The position numbers and the translations under genes were made by a program. From assembly GCA_028564675.1 (NCBI GenBank), contig JAOVVO010000083.1:62001-126000 (forward strand): a stretch of DNA of 64,000 bases, written 5' to 3'. The DNA comes from Onchocerca lupi (lineage: Eukaryota > Nematoda > Chromadorea > Rhabditida > Onchocercidae). Under the pieces are notes generated by a model that saw only the letters and a program-made list of their open reading frames with translations, had not been told where the DNA came from and did no database searches. Shown here piece by piece: positions 48,523 to 58,922 of the stretch. The stretch's first letter is position 1. Each line of letters opens with the position of its first letter.

Positions 48523-51500
48523 TTATTTTGAAATATTCGTTGAAGATTTACGTTGTACAATGCCAGCAGTATCAACGTGAACGACGGATGTTGGCGTGAG
48601 ATGCAATTCACTGATACATTTAGTCATCGATTCAGCGTCAGCAGCAATTTCTCGATTCTCATCTTTTGTTTCATCTTCATTTCTAATGAAATAACCGTAT
48701 ATCTGAATAATATAGATGTAAAATAACTTTAGTTCCAAAAATTATCTTTGGCAAAAATATTGTTGCGCTTAGGAAATAGTATAAAACAAATATTATAAGC
48801 GAAACATCATAGTTATTTCATTTAATCTTTTTACATATTTGAACTTTCTCTGCACTTCCTAATTAATCTGCGATATGAATATAAGAAATCAAGATTGTTA
48901 AATAGTGCAATACTTACTTTTTCATAAGGTAAGATTCGAAGGACACGACGAACTTCACGAATAAAATCGCCAATAGTGCCCTGATTATCGTAAATTAAAA
49001 TTCCTTCGATTTCTTCTTCACCGTCACCCACTACCCGTACTGTCATACGTCTTGATGCGAAATCGAATTCAGAGGAAAGATCCACGAACTAAATAATTAT
49101 AAGAAATTTTCTCTAAAATTAAAACGATAAATTTCATTAAATTTGGCAGTTTAAGTAATTTAACGATGTTCACATTCGCTGTGCAATTTTATACTTAAAT
49201 TTTTGTTTTCTAAAATCGTAAATAATTAGATTTGGATATATTTCATTTTGCTTTGAAAGATCTAGTTATTCTGTTAGCAATTATTAAAGAAAAAACACTC
49301 AATTTGATATAAGTGAGGCAATATTTTCGGCCTTTTTTTTAAATCATTTTAAATACTTCGAAATGGTTAATTTTAAGTAATTCTTTAATAATACTTAGTT
49401 TAACGAATAAATTAATTGCACGAATTTGACGTGGAAAATAAAACTGGTTACTGTAATAGAATCATCTTTGCAAAAAAGTTCCATTTTTCGCTCGTTCAAA
49501 TCAAATCGTTGAAAGAATTCAGCTTTTTGTGGGAAAAGCGTGCGTAATGCATTCACGGATTCAACCGTGTAGTATTGATGACATGTTGGTTCAGGACACA
49601 TCGGAAGTACTCCTGCAAACATAATATTTTAATGGATGACATTTTTTTCGATAATATAATAGGAAAAATCAGAAATTTTCTCCAGATTCTAAATTAAATA
49701 TCGAGATTAAATTCATATTCGTGCAAGGGGACCAATTAAAAACTGAATCTAAATTTATTGAAGTTATATCAGTAATCATTTTGATTATACAAATCTATTT
49801 TAAAAATCAATATTATGCGCAAAATACATCAATATTAGGCTGTAAAAAGTGGATCAGGAATAGCAAGCCGTTTACCGGTTGTTTCGCAATCGGAAATCAT
49901 ATCAGTGAGGCATTCAATGCATATATCATGATTGCATTCTGAATTTGATGGAAAACCATTAAGAGCTATACCCTTGCAATTATCTTTCACTTTACACTTT
50001 ACTTGTACCTGAAAATTTTATTAAAAATTATTTTATACATATTAGAAAGTTACGTTGAACCGTATCAGACGTATGAACCATAATCAAAGCATATCGAACA
50101 TTACATGAAATTATTTATAAACAAAAATTTACCTCCTCACTTTCTATTTTTTTCTTTTTTGATAAACATTTCCCACCAATACATATCATTGTTTCTTCTG
50201 CAAAGAACAATTTTTTTTCTTTTTGCTAATCTTTACAAATTTCCGAAAAAATCGCGAATATTTGTTTTATCAAGATCAAAAAATCAACGAAAACTTTGGG
50301 AAATTGATATAAATAATTTTTTTTTTTAAAATTATTGTTGAGAACTTTATACGATTAGATAACATATATTCCTGAAAGCTTTATAGACGTTAAAAAAATA
50401 TTGTCCCGATTGTTCACCGATTATTACTATTGATAATTGAATTAAACATGTTGCAAAATCAGCCTCAAAGATCTTTTCAAAAATTGCTATTAATAATCCC
50501 ATTTCTTGCTACTTTACCTTATCAACAAATTGCGCGTTTCCTTTGCTATTACTTTCGCATTACCTTTTTCTGTTTCCAATAAATATCAATGATGTTATTT
50601 TTACTAAGCAAAAATTAGAACTATCCTTATTATACTTATTATCAGTTATTTAAAATTGCTTGAAGCTATATGAAAATAATTGAATGACTGATTAACGATC
50701 ATATTTTCGAATAATAAGGGCGCAATTATCTTTCGTATCACCAAAATATAATTACAATAAATAACTTTAATTATTTGTCACTAGAATGCGCTAATTACTT
50801 ACTATTTAATAAATTCATCTTTACTCGATTTTCAACACATTGTTCGCAAAGATGACATTTGCAACAGTTGGTAACGATATTTCCTTTTGAATCGCTCATT
50901 TGTTTGCCGCAATTATCACAAAAATATGCTTCTTCTACTTCAATAATACTTCGATTGCAGTTTTCAACAATGCATGCTGCAATGATAAAGCCAAATGAAT
51001 CAGTATGAATTAGTCATCACGCAATTAATTAATAAATCATATTTTTTCAAGCTCACTTTTTGAATGTCATAAATATTTGCATATTCATTTGCGACATTAA
51101 TTTGAAAAATTTTAATTGATCCTAAAATTAACCTAAAAACTTTAAATTTTTATAGAGGAAAGCTGGCTAAAACTTTGTGTAAAGAGCTAACCAGGTGGTT
51201 GTCGTTGTAATGATTCTTCGAGACATGTGGTACAAAGTTCATGTTGGCATGCAGTTAAACGAGTCGATTCAAACTGTGATAATTTTCTGAAAAAAATGGA
51301 ATTCAACAGTGTTTAGTACGAAGTATTATTGGTGACACTACGAATTTCGTTGCGAAATAAATGACTAAATGAAAAGTTTCAGACTGATTATTTCTTATAC
51401 AACTAATAGTAATTAACAGCAGAGGAAAATGGATGAAGTGATGTGACAAATAAAATAAAAATTTTTATATAATATTCTAAAATCTTCTCAAGATTATTTT

Positions 51501-53074
51501 GTGTTAATATGAAGCGATTATAATAAGAACTATTTTTATAAACATTACCCCCATCGTATTTTCCATTTTTTTGTTTACTAACTTCCTTTGAGAAAAAGTT
51601 TATCTAGTTTTTTTTTTTTTTAAATTAGAATTAATAAATGAAGCAAAAAAGATAAATCATACTTTGGACACATCATATTATCACAGTAACTTATGATAAC
51701 TGGAAGGGAATCTGATAAAGCACTACGAATCTGTGAATAGCAATTTGCTGCTGGACAAGTCTAAATGGATAAATGTCTAATATGGATTTTGGAGCCTCAT
51801 CATTTTATGATTTTTCGTTATCGGCAAGAAATATTAATAATGAATGTCAATATTTTGTCCATTTATTTTAATCAATCATTCCAGTGATAATTGCTTCCCG
51901 GAATTTGTCAATAAATAACCGCTATACTTAATGAAGGCAACAGTTAATTCCGCAATATTTTCAAATGATTTTGAACATACCAATATATCGGTAGAGATCT
52001 TATTGTACTTGCTATCGTTACCTGTTTGATTAGTCTGAAATAAATCCTTTTGGTTGAAAAAAATAACTTCGAAAATTTTGAGTCATCTGGATTTCTTGAG
52101 TTGAAATGACAGCAAATCTATGATTCTATAACACTAGTACCAATCGATTCTAGCTTATCAGTAGTTCTTTTTATCAATATATCAACGAGAAGATTTCCTT
52201 ATCTGGTCGAGGTGAAAAAAATTACATAACTCAGAGTTGAAATTTAATTACTGGCAAAATCAGGTAAAGTGGAAGTTCAACGAATTTCAAAATCTTGAAA
52301 AAAGTCGTTTATCGACTTATTTCTGTCCGAGAGATCGCAACTCGATGGAATTAAAATTAAATAAATTATTTGCAACACTGGTAAAATATTGACAATATTC
52401 AGCCTTGGATATCTATAAGAACCAAAACTACCATTTAGTTCTCGAGAAGATAATCTATGTATGTAATAGAGATAACATAGGAGAGACAATATTTTTCTTC
52501 TTACTCCAAGTTCTTATCGTATTTAATGCCGGAAAATATCGTAACTGCTTAATCATCCTTCGCAAGCATTGTAAACCGATCAAGACTACTGAGTAATAAT
52601 AATGGAGTCGGTTAGATCCGAAAGTTTAAAATATTGTTATTCAGCTTCATCTCTCAGAAGTAGATTGAAAGGCAACGTTATCTTTATCTTATCAGACAAT
52701 TCAATCCTCGTTACGCAAAAAGATATTATTACGACAGTCAAGTCAAGATGAAACAAAAGTGAATATTAATTTTCAATTGGTGGTAGACAAGATTTTTCGA
52801 GAAAAAACATCTCGACAAGCAGTTCACATTTTCTAAGCACAACTGATATTACAGAAAAAATGAAAATTCTTCTGAAGGAATTTTAAATTCAATAAAATTA
52901 ATAAATTATGGGAGCAAATTGTTGCAATTGATGCACTTTTTGGTAAAATGTTAGGAGGGAGATACATCTCCGACAAAATAAGTGGAAACACGGCAATATT
53001 TGTTGCATTTCCGTAAACGGAAACATCTCTGAACAAATTCGACATTCGACTTTTACCGTACCGTCGCTTGACAT
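48523..53074 (-). CDS. RING-finger protein with repeated Cys/His finger modules
   Basis: The ATG exon at 53074 (to about 52937) encodes a RING start: CRICSEMF, then CFHLFCRRC. Phase-consistent later exons: 51981-52034, 51663-51760, 51192-51286, 50803-50976, 50133-50197, 49876-50008, 49452-49612, 48918-49088 and 48523-48702 (stop). The part between 52035 and 52936 is unresolved, so the second half of the first RING is not placed. Three more modules repeat the C-x-H-x-[LI]-C-x2-C signature: CQHELCTTC, CKCHLCEQC and CNHDICIEC, each preceded by CxxC-type pairs (CDNMMC, CDNCGKQ, CKVKDNC). The last 110 residues lack cysteine fingers and have a TIGDFIREVRRVL helix between predicted strands, which could be a ubiquitin-like fold. 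E3 ubiquitin ligase activity is the likely role, inferred from the RING only. Confidence 0.7.
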
Positions 53075-53748
53075 TGTTTCACTCTTCAACAATGATTAGT
53101 TTGAATCAGTGAACCATTTAAATACTTAGCACACATTTAAATAGTAATTGATCAGAATTGATTTTTTGGATGCATTGATTTTCAAATTTTTCAATTTTTT
53201 AAAAGATATGTCGTTATATTTCATTGTTTATTTTAATTTCTTATTGAATAATTTAGTGTTTAAATAAGCGAACGAATTACTGTAACTTTGATTTCAAGGA
53301 AATATCGGGAAACATTAAGATAACTCGTCAAGTTTGTGTTGGAAATTCTTTGTTTTGCCTTTTACCATTGACAATCTTTCGTTCGTATTGAATCGCTACA
53401 GTAATTAGGATGTAACAATTGTTCACTTTCGAAATTTTTATCAATAAAACAACCTTCCAGGAGAAAAAAGAGATGATGAGGAATGGGGAGAAGAATGAAG
53501 TAGTTAACGACGAGGAATGGAATGATCGGTCAAATGAATGGTCCACCTTTAGTTCATCGTATTTAATTTAAATTTCTCATAACTCAATTCTGTCTTGTTT
53601 CATACAAAAAAAAAAAAAAAAAAAAAGGATTTTTTTGAAATTGCATTATTGACTGGTAAGAAAATATGCAAATTTATAAACGATCCATTTATAAAGATGT
53701 TTGTTTATTGGTTAAGGTCGTTTTGATTTCTATCTACTAATAACTAAG
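53075..53748. promoter_or_regulatory. divergent intergenic region between RING and RNase H genes
   Basis: The 674 bp lie between two start codons facing away from each other, so both promoters must be here unless the transcripts begin farther away. It contains an A-run at 53607-53629 and no conserved box I can name. Confidence 0.4.
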
Positions 53749-55423
53749 ATGTTTCGTTCGGTATCTAATTTCATATGTCGCAGTACTGGCTGGAATTTTC
53801 CCGGGATATTCTTGCTACGGAATGGCATGCTTGAAGGTATCACTGTAACAGCTCGGAAAAGATTATTATGCATATCAGTAAAAAAAGTTTTGATAGAAAA
53901 TGAGTGAAGTATTTAGAGGAAAACCAGCATAATAGTTTTCAGGTCGGATTACAACGTAATTCATTTCATGGATTTTATTGGGAATTTAAAAATACACTTT
54001 GACCTTTAAACGTTTCATACGCTTCTAGAGAGTACGCAGACAACATATTCATCCACTGAAAGTAGTGATAGTATCGTTGGTGGAACTACAAAAAAGTCTA
54101 ATGGATTTACTGAAACTACAAAACCCAACAAACCTACCGGAATTAATACAAACAGAACCGAACTACCACCTGTCGTTGTGTGTTTTTTATTTCACAGAAA
54201 GTTCTAATCCTTAAATATGTTAAGTGAATGACATACTGCAAACTTTCATGTCATATAAAAAAGAGCTTTTCAAATAGTTACAGCGTATTTTTCAACAACT
54301 TATATGCAAGTATGGTAATATCTTAACTTTAAGAAAAAAAAAGATAGTTGTCGGAGAAAAAAGGACGATAGAGAGACTATCTATACAAATATTTCGCCAG
54401 CTGTGAACTAAAATGGATTTTTTAATCATTTCAAGATTTACACTGATGGTTCCTGTATCGAAAATCGCGCATCCGGCATTGGCATTTACTTCGGACACAA
54501 TCATCCCTTAAACAAAAGTGAGGCGATTCATGGCTATGAACATAACAGTGGATTGGCTGAAATAACTGCAGCCAGGACAGCATTGAAATTACTACGAGAA
54601 TGGAATTTCTACAAGTAAAATTGACTCATTTACCATTAATTATGTATATTTTATCCGCAAATGACGCTAAAAATACCGTACTAATAATGACAATACCGCA
54701 TCAATTTGCTTATCGAAAAAGAACCTTTTCGGTCAAATGATTAAAATTAGTTTTCTTTTTCTTTGTCAGAGGTGAAAATGTTATATTACGCACCGATTTC
54801 CTACCGCTTATATATGCAATGAATAACGATGGTTTTAATGGACGATTTCATAGAGAATATTTCAAACTGAAGCGATTAGCCAGTAAATTCCCAAATGGCG
54901 TACAGTTTGAGCATGTTTTTGGCCATGAAGGAGAGCATGGAAACGAAGAGGTTAAACTTGGCTTTGAAGAATAACTCGTTTCGGGTAGCATTAGCCAGAA
55001 TACTTCGCTATGCAAGCTTTATATGAAAGATTTGGATATTAACTTTTTATTTGCCTTCATAACATTTCCTACAAAAATATTAAATGCCTCTTTTGCTTTT
55101 TTTTTTTTTTTCATAAAAACTAAATAAACGTCCTGACATTGGCACTTGCGAATTTTTGATTTTAGGCAAACAACTTAGCCCGTCAAGCAACTATGGATGC
55201 TCGATCGGCGCGATCTCGGAGCGAACCACCGTTTTGTGACGTGTTACGCGATCGTGAATTTCCGATATGTCGTCGTTCACGATCACGTTCACGATCACGA
55301 TCACGTTCACGGTCACGTTCACGATTACGGAACCGCACATCCAGACGTATTAATTCCTCCGAACATCGTCGAAGTCGAAGTGCTTATGTACCAGGAAAAT
55401 ATTCCAGACGACGACGACATTAA
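53749..55423 (+). CDS. RNase H1-like protein with C-terminal arginine-serine (RS) domain
   Basis: Exons: 53749-53836, 54029-54177, 54436-54614, 54770-54950 and 55166-55423; phases agree and give 284 residues. The N-terminus (MFRSVSNFICRSTGWNFPG) could be a mitochondrial presequence. A T/N/K-rich linker follows, then an RNase H fold: YTDGSC (Asp83), SGIGIYFG, LAEITAARTAL (Glu121), LRTDF (Asp148), and GHEGEHGNEEANNLARQA with His191. Such enzymes cut RNA in RNA-DNA hybrids. The fourth metal-binding Asp of the family is Asn201 here. I see no N-terminal hybrid-binding domain. After the fold comes a tail of about 70 residues with at least eight RS pairs (residues 236-252) and further RRSRS and RRRR clusters, which is unusual for this enzyme. 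RS tails typically bind splicing factors, so nuclear, transcript-linked action is an inference. Confidence 0.85.
55275..55330 (+). repeat. hexamer/dodecamer repeat coding the RS run
   Basis: Near-perfect alternation of TCACGA and TCACGT inside the last RNase H exon, encoding Ser-Arg dipeptides. Such a repeat can lengthen or shorten by slippage, so the RS run length may vary between individuals. Confidence 0.8.
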
Positions 55424-55577
55424 CATAATTATTGAATCATTTCGGAATTCGTTGTTTTATTATATTTAAAGAAGTGATGGGATGGGGAAAGATGCAAAGC
55501 ATTTCGGTTTATCCGAATATACTGAAAATGCAGATTTGCTTCCGACTAAATCTATATTAGTAGTGCGAGAGGATAAC

Positions 55578-55772
55578 TTATCCTATTCGGTGGAAATACG
55601 ATCGTCTCCCTATCCTTTTCGCCAGAAAATCTGGTCTGTTTCTATTCCAGTAACTATTCCATTCATTTAAAAAATCCTTCATTCTATCACAATTTTTCTG
55701 TGATGTAAACTCTCGTTGGATTTCATCTTTCAACACAGAAAAAATTTCCATCTTTTTGAAAAAAACTTCCAT
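55578..55772 (-). CDS. doubtful 64-codon hydrophilic frame
   Basis: Starts with ATG and has balanced, coding-like composition (DEIQREFTSQKNCDRMKDFL, then NEWNSYWNRNRPDFLAKRIG) in contrast to the F/K/I-rich chance frames elsewhere. It could be one exon of a minus-strand gene nested between the two plus-strand genes. No family is recognised and no convincing donor is seen at its end. Confidence 0.25.
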   Translation of the reverse strand: MEVFFKKMEIFSVLKDEIQREFTSQKNCDRMKDFLNEWNSYWNRNRPDFLAKRIGRRSYFHRIG

Positions 55773-56175
55773 CTACGAATTCCTTTGATAATTCTAAATT
55801 TTATGACGCTGACAAAAAGAATGGTTAAACAAAAAGGATTGCAAACGATGAAGTATAGATCGAACTTTTCAATTCTTTTGAACTTAATTTTAAAATACAA
55901 AAAGTAAAGATAATGCAATTTTTTTATCATGCTCATATTTTGTCGAGAAATGTTAACAAAATATACTGAACACAATAAATGATCATTGAAGAATCTACAT
56001 AATTACAACATACATGAAATAATTCGGCAAATGTGTCACTTAATTAATTCATTATCTTTATTATTTACTTAATTACTTGATGATTATTGCGTGCAAATAC
56101 TCGCCTCTTTCATTTATTCAATCATTATTTTGTCGTGCGAAAAAAAAATTGTATAATGTCATCATTCTTGATCTT

Positions 56176-56487
56176 TTAAAAAAGAAAATGTGCTATTGTA
56201 TGGCCTGTCTTTAATTCTAAATTAGCAAAATTGGACCGATATATTTCGTTAGGATGCGCGAAATAGTAAAGAAGGAATGCAATTCCAGTTTCACAGCGAT
56301 ATACACAATCACTATCACTAATACCACAACATAAAAGGTTAACTACATAGGTCCAGTAAAATTTTCCAATGATAATTATGTGAAAGTAATCAGGGAAAAG
56401 GAAACAGAAAATGATAAGGACATCCCGGGAAACTAACTCCCGAGACACAAAGGTACAAGACCCCCTACCCGCAGTAAGCAATAGCAT
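56176..56487 (-). CDS. doubtful 103-codon hydrophobic frame
   Basis: Reading from the ATG at 56487, the frame encodes about 103 residues with three hydrophobic stretches (DVLIIFCFLFPDYFHIIIIG, FYWTYVVNLLCCG, TGIAFLLYYF). It is long for chance in this composition, but no homology is recognised. A small membrane protein, an exon, or an accident are all possible. Confidence 0.22.
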   Translation of the reverse strand: MLLLTAGRGSCTFVSRELVSRDVLIIFCFLFPDYFHIIIIGKFYWTYVVNLLCCGISDSDCVYRCETGIAFLLYYFAHPNEIYRSNFANLELKTGHTIAHFLF

Positions 56488-56971
56488 CTTTCCTTGACTT
56501 TTTTGCAACTGAGCACCTAACCCATGCCTTTCGGGATAGGATAGATTGCTAGAGAAAAGTATAGAATATTGTGCAGGGTTCGAAAGGATCAGACAATGAC
56601 ACGCACATTGGCGCGTTCACGTAAGTCTGATGAGCAGTTTGTGTTCATGAAACCACTATGAATCTCGTAATGCTGTAGGAATTCGTGTGGTTATTTTTCA
56701 CATAATATATCAAAGTCAGTTAATAAGTTCAAAGGTCAATGTTTTTTGAGCTTCGAGTAAACAGCTTTCACAAATATTGTAAACTTGACTATAGTTTGGT
56801 TTAGAAAGTGCATCCGAAAATACCACAAGAATAGTTGGGATTAGCGAAAGATTTATCCTGATATAAATCTATGGTATTACTGTTCATTATAAGCGTATGC
56901 TGCCACTGTTTGACATATATCATACCGTAGAATTTCAGACTATATGATAAACTGACACACAAATCGTAATA

Positions 56972-57906
56972 ATGTCATCGAAGAAAAGTTCACAGCCACA
57001 AGCTAACGTCGAAATTGTTCACTGGAAAAAAACGGTAATTTTTTCTTACTACTTGAAATATACTATCTTTTTTTTTGCATTCAACAGTCTTACATCGGAA
57101 GTCATCTGCAATCTTTACATACGTGACCACGCTTGTAATCCTTATATGCATGAGTCCATGTTTTGGTTGAGAAACTTTTCCTGATTTGAACCTTCGTATG
57201 CGTTATTAAATTGCAAAGCCATGAAGTTCATGCGATTGAAAACTACCTGCGACATGTATATCTTATATATATTGTTCATTATCTTCTTAGTTGGCTAAAG
57301 CGTTGGTAAGCGGAAGCGATTGGCCCGATAAAGATGAATTGTTGGATGTATTGTATTGGGGAAGACAACTTCTTGCACTTATGATTGGCATTTTCTGGGG
57401 ATTCATACCTTTGCACGGCTTTCTGGCCATTGTTCTATATATCGTAATTTCTACCACAGTCGGCCAACTATATGCTACTAATTTTCAGAAGGTTTGTTAT
57501 TTCTTTCAATTTGATTATTTAAATAACGTTTTTCTTGTTATCCTTATATCACTTTACTAATCCTGTTTCCTTTTCTTTTGATTATCTTCTTTTTGCTTTA
57601 GGGAAGACATATTTTGATATTTTTTTTAAAATGTTTGTCAATTCGCCGATGACATTACTACTAAGAGCTGTGATACATTTCTCAAACAATATGAAACAAA
57701 AAAACTCATTTGATTTTATCCAAAGGCAGTATTTGATTCAACGAATAATTTATGCCAAATTTTTATATGATTTGAACGAAACTCTTCAGGTGGACGAAGA
57801 TTCTCTGGGTGGATTTTGGGAATTAGCAAAAGAAGGTTTTGGATCTGCATTCGCAACATTTATGGTGTCATGGATAGGCGTTTATTCTGCTTCACACTTT
57901 AACTGA
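56972..57906 (+). CDS. RAB5IF (C20orf24)-type small ER membrane protein
   Basis: Exons 56972-57034, 57291-57491 and 57790-57906 join in phase 0 and give 126 residues, near the usual 129-137. It aligns end to end with the RAB5-interacting family: VHWKK near the start; DWPDKDELLDVLYWGRQLLA matching the DKDEFLDVIYW signature; GIFWGFIPLHGFLAIVLYIV (a membrane pair around IPLHG); QLYATNFQ then VDEDSLGGFWELAKEGF; and a final hydrophobic helix FATFMVSWIGVYSA ending HFN. In animals the protein pairs with TMCO1 in the ER machinery that inserts multipass membrane proteins. The frame crossing the second intron (57535 onward) is intronic read-through. Confidence 0.88.
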
Positions 57907-58922
57907 CTATTTTTTGTTCAAGAACAGAAGGTTTAAATTGCAAATTACCAAATTTCATGGCAATTCAAAAAATTTATCATGAAAAGTTTTGGAAAGGCGA
58001 TAAAGTTACGTGACTATTATCTTTTGTGGAGCAATTTAAACTTATTCTGCTAATTAATTGTTTAAGACTTAATCAAGGTTTAGTTTGATTCGGGATTGTT
58101 TCATACTGGCAATTTAATTGTAAAACTACTAGTCAACTGATTCAGTTGTAAAAACGAAAATAGGTTGTAAACTTATGCTTACCTGCTTAAATACCATTCT
58201 TTATGCATATTCTCGAAGCATTTAGGTTTTAATTAACATGCTATTTGCAACAATGCATTTATGTCTGCGAAATCTTTGTTTTCCTTTTTTCAGAACTACT
58301 GAAGTATTTTTTGATATCCGAGTGTCAGTGAGATATTTCACTTCAATTAGGAAAACTTGAACATTGAAAGTTCTTTCTTCCAGTGTTAGGGCATAGAAAG
58401 ATATTAATCTAGGTCTGTTCATATCTTGTGATTTCTGATGAATTATTTATAAAGTTGAATTTTTATATGATTTGTTATTTCTAGTTTAATTTATAAAATA
58501 TAACAATATAGAGATACATTCTTTGATTACAGGATATATCCTTATTGTTCTACTTATGATCGTAACTATACAAAATATTTTTCTGATTTTAATGCTTCCG
58601 CACTTTTTAAAAAAATTCAAAATATGAATCATTGAATGTTTTTATGATCGAAGGAAGCTTGGTTTAACTTCTGTTCCCATCCTTTTTATACTTGAAAAAA
58701 GACAGTTTCTGATTGTGTAAAATGCTTAATGAAACGTTCGGCTCTCGACAAGTTAAATAAAGATTTAGCCAATCCGATTCCTACTGCATGTATTGAATAA
58801 CCATTATTTCAGGTCTAAACGTATTTGTGCTTTTCTGTGTTTTCAAGTTCTGATTAAACATTTATACTTAAAGTTTCAGAGTTGGTTCGGTTGGTAATAA
58901 AAAGATATGTTTGTCTTACAAG
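57907..58922. other. intergenic interval, nothing identified
   Basis: About 1 kb between the RAB5IF-type stop and the glucosyltransferase start. No motif, repeat or coding frame is supported. The spacing is about ten times that of typical nematode operon gene pairs. Confidence 0.5.

Larger units (their letters stand above)
55424..56971. other. interval between RNase H and RAB5IF-type genes, two doubtful minus frames
   Basis: No established gene. Two minus-strand frames (55578-55772 and 56176-56508) are listed as doubtful. On the plus strand at 56596 there is an ATG followed by nine codons and CACGTAAGT, which could be a spliced 5' exon of the next gene. Near 56420-56445 is a CGGGA...TCCCG inverted repeat. 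Confidence 0.4.

Noticed and set aside
52833..53045. 70-codon frame overlapping the RING exon in another phase
   Set aside because: It is the shadow of the RING frame; the cysteine signature lies in the other phase.
55482..55670. 62-codon plus frame after the RNase H stop
   Set aside because: No motif; it overlaps the more coding-like minus frame and probably 3' untranslated sequence.
56570..56590. GGTTCGAAAGG resembling a tRNA B box
   Set aside because: No A box at the proper distance and no acceptor stem pairing.
57535..57789. Open frame running into the last RAB5IF exon
   Set aside because: Family alignment joins 57491 directly to 57790; the upstream part is intron.
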